From positions 1-64,000 of the forward strand of contig NZ_JAIPPU010000011.1 in NCBI RefSeq assembly GCF_026646375.1: DNA of 64,000 nt. Reading direction: 5' to 3'. Of the stretch, positions 42,993 through 51,891 are shown piece by piece (the first letter of the stretch is position 1; every line of letters begins with the position of its first letter). The notes under the pieces are model-generated. The model had not been told where the DNA came from. It saw only the letters and a program-made list of their open reading frames with translations, and did not search any database. A program made the position numbers and the translations under genes. This DNA is from Acetobacterium wieringae. Lineage in GTDB: Bacteria > Bacillota > Clostridia > Eubacteriales > Eubacteriaceae.

Positions 42993-43710
42993 TGTTTTAT
43001 ATTTAGCTATTGTAGCGAGTTTGAAAGATAAAATCTTAAAAAGTCAGCTCAAGCCCGGAGATATGCTGAATTCTGAGACAGCACTGATGCAGGAATACTC
43101 CGCCAGCCGGATGACGATCCGAAAAAGTTTATCGCTGCTGTCAAATGAGGGCTATATTTATTCAGTGCCGGGGAAAGGGAATTTTGTCTGCAAACCGGAA
43201 GTGGATATTTTTCAGTTTAAATTTAATAAATATGATGGTCTTACTGTTACCATTGATCAGGTTAAATTACTCTCGGTCAAGGTTTTGCAGCCGACAAAAA
43301 AAATTGACCACATGCTTGATCTGGAAGAGAATCAGAAGGCGGTGGAAGTTAAGCGGATTCTTTATGCGGATGAGCTAGAAATTGCCATGGAAATTATCTA
43401 TCTGCCTTACGTTCATCATCAGCCGGTGATTGAAGATATGCTGAAGTTTGCTAATTACTTGAAGACAATTGAAGAAAAACTGGCCTTTGTCCTGGAGAAA
43501 TCACTGGAAATCACGGTTGCAATGCCCACGGAAGAAATCACCGAAAAGCTTTTATTAGAGGATAACGAGCCGGTTTTTGAAATCACTGAACTGATTAGAA
43601 ATGAAGCGACTCAAAAAATTCTGCAGTACTCCTGGTTTTACGTCAGTCCACGGTACCTTAGCATTAAAGCATCTACTCCAAAAGACAGCGATGATAAACG
43701 GATCTTCTAA
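42985..43710 (+). CDS. GntR family regulator (HutC/UTRA type)
   Basis: A 241-residue regulator: N-terminal winged helix with LKPGDMLNSETALMQEYSASRMTIRKSL region (key residues S, R, T and R in the recognition helix) and a UTRA-type effector domain from about 85. It overlaps the corrinoid protein gene by eight bases, an unusual partner for a GntR protein. It probably controls part of the methyltransferase region. Effector unknown; a direct link to the corrinoid protein is a hypothesis. Confidence 0.87.
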   Translation: MSDVLYLAIVASLKDKILKSQLKPGDMLNSETALMQEYSASRMTIRKSLSLLSNEGYIYSVPGKGNFVCKPEVDIFQFKFNKYDGLTVTIDQVKLLSVKVLQPTKKIDHMLDLEENQKAVEVKRILYADELEIAMEIIYLPYVHHQPVIEDMLKFANYLKTIEEKLAFVLEKSLEITVAMPTEEITEKLLLEDNEPVFEITELIRNEATQKILQYSWFYVSPRYLSIKASTPKDSDDKRIF

Positions 43711-43810
43711 TCCAGAAGACAGCTTTGCGGAGCGCACCTTTTGTTAGGATGGTTGGATAATTATTTAAAAATCATAGGTTCTTACAATGAGATTAGAAGG
43801 AGAAAAACAG

Positions 43811-44344
43811 ATGAAAGAATATTTAAATCAGGGTGACTTTACCGAGATTGCTGCACTTAGGGACATCAGCGACATTCACATCACCGCCGAGGTACGGGAT
43901 CGCTGCGCTGATAATTATTGCGGATTTTATGGCAGAAATCACATGTGTCCACCTGCAGTGGGAGACCTTGCGCATTACCGCCAGCTAATTGGCCAGTATG
44001 ATAAGGGCCTGGTCTTTTCGAAAGCTTATTCGATCAAATCCCGCAGTGATTTTGCCGGTATGGTGGCCGCAGGCATTGCATTTCGGGAAATTGTTCAACA
44101 AATCGATCAGCAGGCTAAAACCAATCATCAGGATTGTGTGTTTTTTACCGCCGGAACCTGCGGTATCTGTGAAAAATGTGCCATTCTTGACGAAGAGCCC
44201 TGCCGTTTCCCGGATCAGGCCATCCCCTCACTGGAGGCCGCGGGCATTGACGTGGTGCGGCTGAGCCGGGATCTGGAAATGAAGTATAATAATGGCGCCG
44301 ATAAGGTGACGTATTTTGGTTTGGTGGTGTATCGGGACGCGTAG
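43811..44344 (+). CDS. DUF2284 Cys-rich predicted metal-binding protein
   Basis: A 177-residue protein of the DUF2284 family: CADNYCGFYGRNHMCPP at the N-terminus and CGICEKCAILDEEPCRFP near residues 115-135, the usual cysteine pattern for metal or Fe-S binding. The start at 43811 follows AAGGAG; longer starts upstream do not have an RBS. Members are common beside corrinoid methyltransferase genes, but their role is not established. Followed by a terminator. Confidence 0.85.
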   Translation: MKEYLNQGDFTEIAALRDISDIHITAEVRDRCADNYCGFYGRNHMCPPAVGDLAHYRQLIGQYDKGLVFSKAYSIKSRSDFAGMVAAGIAFREIVQQIDQQAKTNHQDCVFFTAGTCGICEKCAILDEEPCRFPDQAIPSLEAAGIDVVRLSRDLEMKYNNGADKVTYFGLVVYRDA

Positions 44345-44390
44345 GTGGCCAAGGTACATACCGCGGCGATAAAAAAACATGTACACTGAA

Positions 44391-44417
44391 AAAGATCTGG
44401 TAATCCGGATCTTTTTT
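44391..44417 (+). terminator. Terminator after the DUF2284 gene
   Basis: A 10-bp stem with one G-T pair (44391-44400 with 44405-44414) and TAAT loop ends in six T residues. The gap to 44637 has no gene but contains TATAAT near 44566, a likely promoter of the next operon. Confidence 0.75.
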
Positions 44418-44637
44418 GCATTTATGGTCTTAATATTCCTATTTTGCGACATGTGAAGTTTGGATAGTACAATTCGGTAGTCAAGACAGGCAGTTGTTTT
44501 TATAAAAAGCTGTGATTGTCGTAAAAAGATGTGGTTTTCTCCATCCAAAAAACGATTTCATTTGGTTATAATGCAGATACTACAAAACGGAGGTGGGTGT
44601 ATCCAAAATAATTATAAATAAACAGGAGGAAAAAGCC

Positions 44638-45237
44638 TTGAAAATATTAATACTGGGTGGCTTTCTGGGGTCTGGTAAAACCTCAGTGCTACTGCAGCTG
44701 GCCCGCTATCTGGTGGAGCAATCGACTGGGGACAGTCCGACTAGAGTGGCCATCATTGAAAATGAAATCGGACAGATTGGCATTGATGACAAGCTACTTA
44801 GGAGCTGCGGCTATACGGTAACCGATATTTTTTCCGGGTGTGTCTGCTGCAGTCTAAACAGTGATCTGATTTCAGGCATACAAGAAATCAGAAAAGAAAC
44901 CGATCCCCAATGGCTGGTTATTGAAGCGACGGGAGTGGCTTTCCCGGACAAAATTGCCGAGACGCTTTTTAAGAATCTCGGTCTGGAGTCCCGGATTATC
45001 ACCCTGGTGGATGCCAAACGCTGGCAGCGTATCCGGATTCCCCTTGAAAATCTGATCATTGGACAATTAAACGATGCTCACCTGATTCTGCTCAATAAAA
45101 CCGATCTGGTGGAAGAGGCAGAGCTGCTGGCCATTGAATCCGAATTGCAGGAGCTTAATGACGCCGCCCGAAAATTTCGCATCAGCGGGATTCGCCCCAT
45201 TGAAGCAGCGATTCTTCAGGTGATGGCTCATGGTTAA
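44638..45237 (+). CDS. CobW/COG0523-like G3E GTPase, GTPase domain only (module 2)
   Basis: A 199-residue paralogue of the GTPase at 38289: GGFLGSGKTS (Walker A), ENEIGQIGID, metal-binding CxCC in SGCVCCSLN, IEATGVAFP and NKTD. The start is taken as TTG at 44638, eight bases after GGAGG; an in-frame GTG at 44593 lacks a usable site. Again the C-terminal domain is encoded by a separate gene, whose ATG overlaps this stop. It begins the second methyltransferase operon. Confidence 0.84.
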   Translation: MKILILGGFLGSGKTSVLLQLARYLVEQSTGDSPTRVAIIENEIGQIGIDDKLLRSCGYTVTDIFSGCVCCSLNSDLISGIQEIRKETDPQWLVIEATGVAFPDKIAETLFKNLGLESRIITLVDAKRWQRIRIPLENLIIGQLNDAHLILLNKTDLVEEAELLAIESELQELNDAARKFRISGIRPIEAAILQVMAHG

Positions 45238-45940
45238 AATTATCAGCAGCCGGAAGCTCACCAAACGCCGACAATATCAGCTGCAGACGACGGTTCATGA
45301 AGGGGCGCTGGCAGTTTCGGGAGGCCTTCATTTGTCTGAGCAGTCTTTGAGCAGTATGACTGAAACGTTGGAGAACGCGCTCCATAATCTGAATAACTGG
45401 GTTTTGGTAAACCGTGGATTGGTCGGTCATATTAAAGGATTTGTCCAATTGTCAGGGAAAGCGCTGATGGTTTCAACCACTGGCAATGAGGTCAATTATC
45501 AGATCATTGAAAACGGCGAGACAGACGTTAAGGAAAATACCCTCAGCCTGACAGCCATCGTTTTTGGAGTGGATCAACTGGCTTTGGAAGAACAGTTAAT
45601 AATGATCCTGGAAAGTTTGGAAAAAGAGGAGAAAATGATGTTGAAAAATGAAGCGGTTATGATTGATTATATCGATGATGAAGGTGTGGTCTACGCCATG
45701 TCGATTATTAAGTACGTTGATTTTGGCGGTAAACGATTTGTGTTGGCAACTGAGCGGACAAATCATCATACACATCATCATCACGATGAGGGCGTCTGCA
45801 ATTGCCATGAGCACCATGAATCCCTTCAGGATCAACACCTTTACGTCTTTGAATGGTTAAGTGAAGTACCGGGGGGGAAGCTTATTCCGGTCAACGATGA
45901 GACCCTTGAAGCCCTTCGGTCCATTTTAGACGCAAGATAG
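45230..45940 (+). CDS. His-rich partner of G3E GTPase with DUF1292-like C-terminal part (module 2)
   Basis: A 236-residue protein. Residues 1-125 resemble the partner of module 1 (VGHIKGFVQLSGK). Residues about 137-236 resemble DUF1292 (IDYIDDEGVVYAMSIIKYV then LYVFEWL and PVNDETLEALRSIL), interrupted by a metal-binding loop HHTHHHHDEGVCNCHEHHE. The gene starts within the last codons of the GTPase gene. Module 1 has its metal tail at the end instead. Probably the metal-loading subunit of a split CobW-type chaperone; metal not determinable. Confidence 0.76.
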   Translation: MVKIISSRKLTKRRQYQLQTTVHEGALAVSGGLHLSEQSLSSMTETLENALHNLNNWVLVNRGLVGHIKGFVQLSGKALMVSTTGNEVNYQIIENGETDVKENTLSLTAIVFGVDQLALEEQLIMILESLEKEEKMMLKNEAVMIDYIDDEGVVYAMSIIKYVDFGGKRFVLATERTNHHTHHHHDEGVCNCHEHHESLQDQHLYVFEWLSEVPGGKLIPVNDETLEALRSILDAR

Positions 45941-45964
45941 AAAAGAAAAAGACAGGAGAAAAAT

Positions 45965-46771
45965 ATGATTATTATCGGAGAGAAAATTAACGGCGCGATT
46001 CCGTCAACGGCCAAGGCCATAGCCGCAAAGGATGCCGAGTATATTAAACATTTAGCCCGCATTCAGGCCGCCGCCGGAGTTGATTATATCGATGTCTGTG
46101 CCTCGGTGGAAAATGATGTGGAGCTTCAGACCATGAAATGGCTGATCGATATTGTCCAGAGTGAAACTAACATTCCTATTGCCGTGGACAGCCCCAATGA
46201 ACAGACCTGTGTGGCGGCTATGAATTTTTGTAATAAACCTGGATTATTTAATTCCGTTTCCATGGAAGGAAACAAGGTGGATGTGGGCTTTGCTGCCATC
46301 GCCGATACCGACTGGGATTGCGTGGCACTGCTAAACAGCGACAAGGGCATTCCCAAAACCGCCAAAGACCGGCTGGCTGTTTTTGCCGACATTATGGCTA
46401 AAGCCAAAGAATATAACATTGCCCCATCGCGGCTGCATATCGACCCGCTGGTGGAAATGCTCTGCACCTCCGAAGAGGGCATCGCGGTGGTTACCGAGGT
46501 GATTCGGGAAATAAAAGCACAGTATCCGTCGATTCATGTCACCGGAGCCATTAGCAATATTTCCTTTAACCTGCCAGCCCGCAAGACCGTCAACATGGGC
46601 TTTACGGTCATGGCGATGATGGCGGGACTTGACAGCGGGATCCTGGATCCGACGGATCGGGATCTGATGGGGATTATTTATGCCACCGAAGCATTAATGG
46701 GTGAAGACGAATTCTGCGTCGAGTATATCCGGGCATATCGCCAGGGGATTCACGGACCGGTTAAAAAATAA
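45965..46771 (+). CDS. MtrH-type methyltetrahydrofolate:corrinoid methyltransferase (MT-II)
   Basis: A 268-residue TIM-barrel pterin-binding protein, closest by eye to the one at 15511: IIIGEKING, VDYIDVCAS, AVDSPNEQT, HVTGAISNISFNLP and the GIHGPV tail. It works with the corrinoid protein and URO-D enzyme that follow. CAGGAG precedes the ATG. It lies 24 bases downstream of the His-rich GTPase partner, within one operon. Confidence 0.9.
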   Translation: MIIIGEKINGAIPSTAKAIAAKDAEYIKHLARIQAAAGVDYIDVCASVENDVELQTMKWLIDIVQSETNIPIAVDSPNEQTCVAAMNFCNKPGLFNSVSMEGNKVDVGFAAIADTDWDCVALLNSDKGIPKTAKDRLAVFADIMAKAKEYNIAPSRLHIDPLVEMLCTSEEGIAVVTEVIREIKAQYPSIHVTGAISNISFNLPARKTVNMGFTVMAMMAGLDSGILDPTDRDLMGIIYATEALMGEDEFCVEYIRAYRQGIHGPVKK

Positions 46772-46826
46772 TCGTTGATTTAAGGGTTAAAACACACATT
46801 TATATAATAATTAGGAGGAAGCAAAC

Positions 46827-47456
46827 ATGTCAAAAATTTTAGAAGTAAAAGAACTGGTGGAAGCAGGAAAGTCAAAGAAGGTAGGTGCTGCGGTGCAGGA
46901 AGCCCTGGATGCCGGCAGTCAACCGGCTGAAATTCTGGCGGCAATGGTGGATTCCATGAGCGTGGTCGGGGATAAGTTCTCAGCCGGTGAAATTTTCGTA
47001 CCGGAAATGCTGATTGCCGCCAAGGCGATGTCAAAAGGGGTGGATGTGTTACGACCGTTGATGGCAGGCGACAACTCAGCTTCACTGGGAACCTGTATTA
47101 TCGGCACCGTCGCCGGAGATCTTCACGATATCGGCAAAAACCTGGTCACAATGATGATTGAAAGCGCCGGTTTTACAATGGTGGATCTGGGTGTGGATGT
47201 TGCTGATGAAAAATTCGTAGAAGCCATTAAAGAAAACGAAAACGTGACGCTGGTGGCATTATCCGGACTGCTGACTACCACCATGCCGTCTTTAAAAAGT
47301 GCCGTTGAGACGATTAAATCCTGTGGCTTAAGCGGATTCAAAGTGATGGTTGGCGGAGCACCCGTTACCCCGGAATTTGCGGCTGAAATTGGGGCCGATG
47401 GCTATGCCGCTGATGCTGGCAGTGCCGCAGTCAAAGCCAAAGAACTGGTTAAATAA
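46827..47456 (+). CDS. Corrinoid methyl-carrier protein 3
   Basis: A 209-residue corrinoid protein with helical cap and B12 domain; cobalt ligand His100 in GDLHDIGKN, plus LSGLLTTTMP and VGGAPVTPEFA, all canonical. TAGGAGGAAG precedes the ATG. It sits between an MtrH-type and a URO-D-type methyltransferase gene, completing a second full methyl-transfer set. Confidence 0.93.
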   Translation: MSKILEVKELVEAGKSKKVGAAVQEALDAGSQPAEILAAMVDSMSVVGDKFSAGEIFVPEMLIAAKAMSKGVDVLRPLMAGDNSASLGTCIIGTVAGDLHDIGKNLVTMMIESAGFTMVDLGVDVADEKFVEAIKENENVTLVALSGLLTTTMPSLKSAVETIKSCGLSGFKVMVGGAPVTPEFAAEIGADGYAADAGSAAVKAKELVK

Positions 47457-47496
47457 AGCAGATTATGATAAAAAATATCGATAAGGGAGAAAAAAG

Positions 47497-48471
47497 ATGA
47501 ATCAGAGAGAGAATTTTTTTGCGATGATCGAGGGGAAAAAGCCCGAATTTATTCCGAATTCAATGGAAGTGTACAAGTCCTGTATATTAGGAACCAGTAT
47601 CACCGATTCGCCTTTAATGGGTGGCGTCGACTCGTTCGGAGTTAATTGGGTTGCTACGAAAGAAGGTGCAATGCCAGAGCCAAATAAGTTTATGTTTGAA
47701 GACATTGCTGACTGGAAGGCACATGTTCATTTTGCCGATCTTGACAGCCTTGGCATTGAGGCGGCAGCGGCGAAAGAGCTTGAAGACTTTACTCAGGATA
47801 ATCGTAACGAACAGGTCGTGAATGTCTTCAGTGGTTGCGGACTCTTTGAACGAATGGCGGCTTTTATGGGCTTTGAAAATGCCCTCTGCTCACTGGTGGA
47901 AGATCCCGACGCCTGCCGGGAATTTTTTGAAGCATTAGCAGATTTTAGAATTGCCTGTCACAACCGCTTTATTGATGCCTATCAGCCAGATGTACTGACC
48001 TACTTTGACGATTTGGCTACCGCTAATGGGTTATTCATGTCACCTAAGGTTTATCGTGAGGTGATTAAGCCATCACATAAACGAATTGTTGATGCCATCA
48101 CATCCAGAGGCGTGATCTTCTCCCAGCACACGTGTGGAAAATGTGAAGAAATTGTCGGTGATTATGTGGAAATGGGAGCAAAAATATGGCACTCAGCCCA
48201 GTCAATGAACGACCTTGAGGGAATTCTGGAAAAATATCAGGGACAGCTGATTGTCGAAGGGGGATGGGATTCATCGGGTGCAGCCAGTTATATTGGTGCC
48301 ACAGTTGAGGAATTAATTGAAGAAGCGAAACGATGTGCCAAAGTTTATGGTCAAAAAGGGAACTTTATTCTGATGCCAACTCTGTTAAATGAAAATGGCA
48401 ATTCACTGATTGTAGGTGATCCCCGACTTGAACCGATGTTAAAAGCCTTTAACGAAATAAACCACATTTAA
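47497..48471 (+). CDS. URO-D-family methyltransferase (MtaA-like)
   Basis: A 324-residue member of the URO-D superfamily, near the length of MtaA/MtbA enzymes. It has HTCGKCEE (near residue 210), the His-x-Cys part of the zinc site of that group, unlike the two other URO-D proteins in the window. AAGGGAG precedes the ATG. Last enzyme of the second methyl-transfer operon. Substrate unknown. Confidence 0.85.
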   Translation: MNQRENFFAMIEGKKPEFIPNSMEVYKSCILGTSITDSPLMGGVDSFGVNWVATKEGAMPEPNKFMFEDIADWKAHVHFADLDSLGIEAAAAKELEDFTQDNRNEQVVNVFSGCGLFERMAAFMGFENALCSLVEDPDACREFFEALADFRIACHNRFIDAYQPDVLTYFDDLATANGLFMSPKVYREVIKPSHKRIVDAITSRGVIFSQHTCGKCEEIVGDYVEMGAKIWHSAQSMNDLEGILEKYQGQLIVEGGWDSSGAASYIGATVEELIEEAKRCAKVYGQKGNFILMPTLLNENGNSLIVGDPRLEPMLKAFNEINHI

Positions 48472-48486
48472 TAAAAGTAAGATATA

Positions 48487-48693
48487 ATGAAACAAGCAGT
48501 AATTGCCGGTTTAATCGGCGGAATCATGGGTTTGTTGATCAGTTTTCTGCTCAACTATTTCCTGCTCCCAATGCCAACAACCGTTTTTGCCAATGCCCTG
48601 GGCAATGGCATCAGTGGCCTGATGAGTGGGTTCATGGGTGGTTTGATGGGGCTTCTGATATATCTTAAAAAATCAGCAACGATGGATAAATAA
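48487..48693 (+). CDS. Small glycine-rich membrane protein
   Basis: A 68-residue protein with two hydrophobic segments full of G-x-x-G and M residues (LIGGIMGLLISF and GLMSGFMGGLMGLL), which allow tight helix packing. It starts 15 bases after the URO-D gene, so it is in the same operon; the upstream site is weak (TAAGATATA). No family recognised; transport or anchoring is possible. Confidence 0.62.
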   Translation: MKQAVIAGLIGGIMGLLISFLLNYFLLPMPTTVFANALGNGISGLMSGFMGGLMGLLIYLKKSATMDK

Positions 48694-48704
48694 AAAGTAA
48701 AATG

Positions 48705-48742
48705 AAAACAACACAGCGACTATTGGCGTTGTGTTGTTTTCG
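48705..48742 (+). terminator. Terminator after the second methyl-transfer operon
   Basis: A perfect 10-bp stem AAAACAACAC (48705-48714) with GTGTTGTTTT (48731-48740). The T-run is part of the stem. Confidence 0.7.
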
Positions 48743-48905
48743 GCATTCAGAGAAAACAGATCAAATGTTTACGAAGAAAGTAAAAATTATGCATTTTTTA
48801 CCATATCTTAATGCTTAAATTTTGGATATAATATTGGATATAATAAAGATAAGATAAAAAAACACACGATTATCGCAAAGCGATAGAAAGGTCTTGCTCG
48901 ATTCG

Positions 48906-49685
48906 ATGGATGTTCTACTTAATCTGCACTTATACTTTGGCATTTTTATCGCCAGCTTGATGACCCTTTTGGGGGTTTGGCTCTATGAATTTCTCAATCA
49001 TCGCTTTCCCAAATGGATTGATCTGCTACAGGGCTTATCAGCCGGAATGCTGTTGGCGGTGATCTTTTTTGGGATCATCCCGGAAGCGACAGAGATGCTC
49101 GATAACGGCTTCGCCCAAGGTCAGATTTTAATCGCAACTGTTTCAATGGCGGTCGGAGCGCTATTGCTGCCTGCTTTTGAAAAGATGCTGCCGGTAAAAC
49201 ATCATCATGATTTTGAGGATAGTCATCACCACAAACCCCAAGGAGTGGCTTATATTGTTTTGGGTGCTTTTGGCATTCACAGTTTGTTTGAACTGTTGGC
49301 GATCCTTGTGGCCGGGAGCAGTAACCCCATTTTAGGATGGACACTTGTACTGATTATTGCGATTCACAATATCCCGATCGGATTTATCATTAATACCCAG
49401 CTTAAAGCATTTGGTTTGCTGATAAAACGGGTCAGCCTGATGGTGTTTGGCCTGATTATGGCACAATGTCTGATGGCAGTAATTATTTATGCGATGATGC
49501 TGCCGTTTGTGACGCCGGGCCTGACCGGAATCCTGCTCGGAATGACCGCCGGGATGATGCTCTATCTGACCTTTGATGAGCTGCTGCCGCAAATCTATCG
49601 CGATGAGAATCAGCATACGGTGAATGCCTGTATCATTGCCGGGTTATTGGGAATGTATTTTATTCTGGCAGTCAGCGGGCATTAA
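48906..49685 (+). CDS. ZIP family metal transporter
   Basis: A 259-residue membrane protein with about eight hydrophobic segments. Family motifs are IIPEATEM and the metal-site helix AIHNIPIG. Between the third and fourth segments is a His-rich cytoplasmic loop (KHHHDFEDSHHHK). Likely brings zinc or another divalent metal into the cell. The start is uncertain: ATG 48906 or TTG 48894, which is close to AAAGG. It sits between the second methyltransferase operon and the PocR-AraC regulator, fitting supply of zinc to MT-I enzymes. Confidence 0.84.
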   Translation: MDVLLNLHLYFGIFIASLMTLLGVWLYEFLNHRFPKWIDLLQGLSAGMLLAVIFFGIIPEATEMLDNGFAQGQILIATVSMAVGALLLPAFEKMLPVKHHHDFEDSHHHKPQGVAYIVLGAFGIHSLFELLAILVAGSSNPILGWTLVLIIAIHNIPIGFIINTQLKAFGLLIKRVSLMVFGLIMAQCLMAVIIYAMMLPFVTPGLTGILLGMTAGMMLYLTFDELLPQIYRDENQHTVNACIIAGLLGMYFILAVSGH

Positions 49686-49821
49686 ATCGTCCACGGCAGA
49701 CTGCGTCGGGTAGTTTGAAGGGGATGATCGGCCCCATAAATTTTAAGTAATTTTTTGAAGTCATGCTATGAAGTCATGATATACTGATAAAAATTGCAAA
49801 AAAAACTTTACAGGTGAGATA

Positions 49822-51129
49822 ATGAACAATCAGCCCGAAAATATGGAGAAAAAGCATAAACGACTCAATGAGCTGGTCGACATCAAAACCCTTCAGGAAA
49901 TTCTTGACGCGTTTACCACTACCACCGGCCTGATGGCCAACATTGTTGATGTGGAAGGGGTGTCTATTTTTCCCCGCAAAGGGATCAAAAAATGCAGCCA
50001 GTTCTGCCGCATCATCTACGGTCTGGAAGGTGGCAAAACCCGCTGTCAGGGAGCCTACAAGCGGGCGGGAAAACAGGCGGCGCTTTTTGGTGAGCCTTAT
50101 ATTTTTAGGTGCCCCTCGGGCCTGATTGAATGGGCTGCGCCGATTGTTTTAGATGGCGAGCATGTGGGGACGATCATCTGTGGGCAGGTTCTGATGTGGG
50201 AGCCGGAAGAATTTTTCTGGATTGAACTGCGCAAAATGAACCAGACGATCACCGATGATTTTGAAGAACTTTTCCAAGCCGTGGGGGAACTGCCCATTGT
50301 CACCGGTAATCAGGTGCAGGCAGCCGCCTATCTGCTTTATGTGGTGGCCAATTACATCATGAAAGCCGGTTGGGAAAATTATGAACAGTCGCAGGAATTT
50401 GCCAGACAGCGGACGCTTTTTCATGCCGAAATTGAAAACCGCAAAAGTCTGCAAAATGATCAGGCGCTGGAGGGCCCGGGTTTTCTCATTGATGAAAATG
50501 AAATTCTGCTGCAGCTGGAAAAGAACCGCAGCAAAGCTAAAGCCTATCTGGAAGGGTTAATCACCAGTCTGCGCTACGAAGCCCATCAACGGGTGCCTTT
50601 ATTGCAGGGGAAAATTACTGAATTGATGGTGATGCTGTTGCGTTGCATCCGTCGGATGGGCCTTGAGCTGGAGCCGTATCTTGCCATCAACCATGAAACC
50701 ATCAGCCAGATTTATACGTCCAACTCCCTTGAAAGCATCAGCGTCATTGCTTCCCGAGGAGTGGATGCCTATCTTGAGCGACTTGAGGCAGTATCTCAAA
50801 AACCCGAAAACCCCAATGTGACGATGATGCTCGTGTACATCGAAAACCAGTATCCGCACAATCTGACGGTGGAAGAAATTGCCGGTTCAGCCTGTCTCAG
50901 TCCCGGTTATGCTGGTCGGATTTTTAAAGACCAGACCGGGCTGTCAATGATGGATTACGTCCTGAAGGTGCGAATTGAGAAGTCGAAGAAGCTGCTGCTA
51001 AACCCCCATTATCAGATTCAGGCCATTGCTGAAACAGTGGGCTATGAGGATGCCGGGTATTTTACCAAGGTTTTTAAAAAACTTGAAGGCATTACCCCAA
51101 CCCAGTTCCGAAAGATTCATAAACGATAA
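49822..51129 (+). CDS. PocR-domain AraC family regulator
   Basis: A 435-residue regulator with an N-terminal PocR sensory domain (about 18-190; conserved cysteines in KKCSQFCRIIYG, KTRCQGAYKR, FRCPSGLIEWAAPI and ICGQVL) and a C-terminal AraC double helix-turn-helix (about 335-432; GYAGRIFKDQTGLSMMDY and GYEDAGYFTKVFKKLEG). PocR domains are thought to bind small hydrocarbon derivatives. It lies nine bases upstream of a corrinoid protein gene with no methyltransferase, so the two are one unit. Probably controls methyl-substrate genes nearby. Confidence 0.9.
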   Translation: MNNQPENMEKKHKRLNELVDIKTLQEILDAFTTTTGLMANIVDVEGVSIFPRKGIKKCSQFCRIIYGLEGGKTRCQGAYKRAGKQAALFGEPYIFRCPSGLIEWAAPIVLDGEHVGTIICGQVLMWEPEEFFWIELRKMNQTITDDFEELFQAVGELPIVTGNQVQAAAYLLYVVANYIMKAGWENYEQSQEFARQRTLFHAEIENRKSLQNDQALEGPGFLIDENEILLQLEKNRSKAKAYLEGLITSLRYEAHQRVPLLQGKITELMVMLLRCIRRMGLELEPYLAINHETISQIYTSNSLESISVIASRGVDAYLERLEAVSQKPENPNVTMMLVYIENQYPHNLTVEEIAGSACLSPGYAGRIFKDQTGLSMMDYVLKVRIEKSKKLLLNPHYQIQAIAETVGYEDAGYFTKVFKKLEGITPTQFRKIHKR

Positions 51130-51138
51130 GGATAGAAA

Positions 51139-51798
51139 ATGGAAAAAGTTTTGGAAGCACTGCAACAGGCCATCGAAAACGGAGAAACCCAGACGGCCAT
51201 GAATAAAACCAAAGAAGCCCTGAACCAGGGCCTGCGCACCGACAAGATCATTCAAACGGCCATCAATCCGGCCTTTAAAGATCTCGGGCAGAAAATGTTT
51301 GACGGCGAAATCTATGTTACCGATGTGCTGATGGCTTCCCGGGCTGCCCATGCGGCTTTGTATGTGATGGAGCCGATTATTTCCCGCTCTACCGGAACTT
51401 CAAAGGGGCTGGTCGCCATTGGAACTGTCGCTGGAGATCTTCATGATATCGGCAAAAACCTGGTTATCATGATGCTCCAGGGGAGTGGCTACACGGTTAT
51501 TGATCTGGGGATTGATGTGCCGGTGGAAACCTTTATTGAAGCGGTCAGAACCCACAAACCCGATGTGCTGGCGCTGTCGTCTTTGTTAACCACCACCCTG
51601 CCGGAGCTCGATGCCACCGTGGCGGCCCTTACCGAAACTGGTTTGCGCCCGCAGGTCAAGGTGATTGTCGGCGGCGCTCCGGTCACCTCTGAATATGCCG
51701 GTCGGATCAAAGCCGATGCCTACGCCAATGATCTTTTTGAAGCCACCGAAGCGGTGGCCGATCTGATGCATAATCGGATCGGGAAGTATGCGGTGTGA
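51139..51798 (+). CDS. Corrinoid protein 4, paired with the PocR-AraC regulator
   Basis: A 219-residue corrinoid protein with canonical motifs: cobalt ligand His102 in GDLHDIGKN, LSSLLTTTLPELD and VGGAPVTSEYAG. It begins nine bases after the AraC-type regulator and is followed by a terminator, so it has no methyltransferase in its unit. It may serve distant methyltransferases (for example those at 14095-16317), or pass a methylation signal to the regulator. Confidence 0.92.
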   Translation: MEKVLEALQQAIENGETQTAMNKTKEALNQGLRTDKIIQTAINPAFKDLGQKMFDGEIYVTDVLMASRAAHAALYVMEPIISRSTGTSKGLVAIGTVAGDLHDIGKNLVIMMLQGSGYTVIDLGIDVPVETFIEAVRTHKPDVLALSSLLTTTLPELDATVAALTETGLRPQVKVIVGGAPVTSEYAGRIKADAYANDLFEATEAVADLMHNRIGKYAV

Positions 51799-51843
51799 AC
51801 ATAGGATGGGATTTTTACACGAACCAAGAATCTAAAAACCTTT

Positions 51844-51891
51844 AAAAAGCCACTTGCCAACAGACTGTTATCTGTCGGCAAGTGGCTTTTA
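51844..51891 (+). terminator. Terminator after corrinoid protein 4
   Basis: A long stem of AAAAGCCACTTGCC with GGCAAGTGGCTTTT, extended inward by CAG/CTG, ends in T residues. The rest of the 340-base gap to 52139 shows only an AT-rich stretch without a supported gene. Confidence 0.88.
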
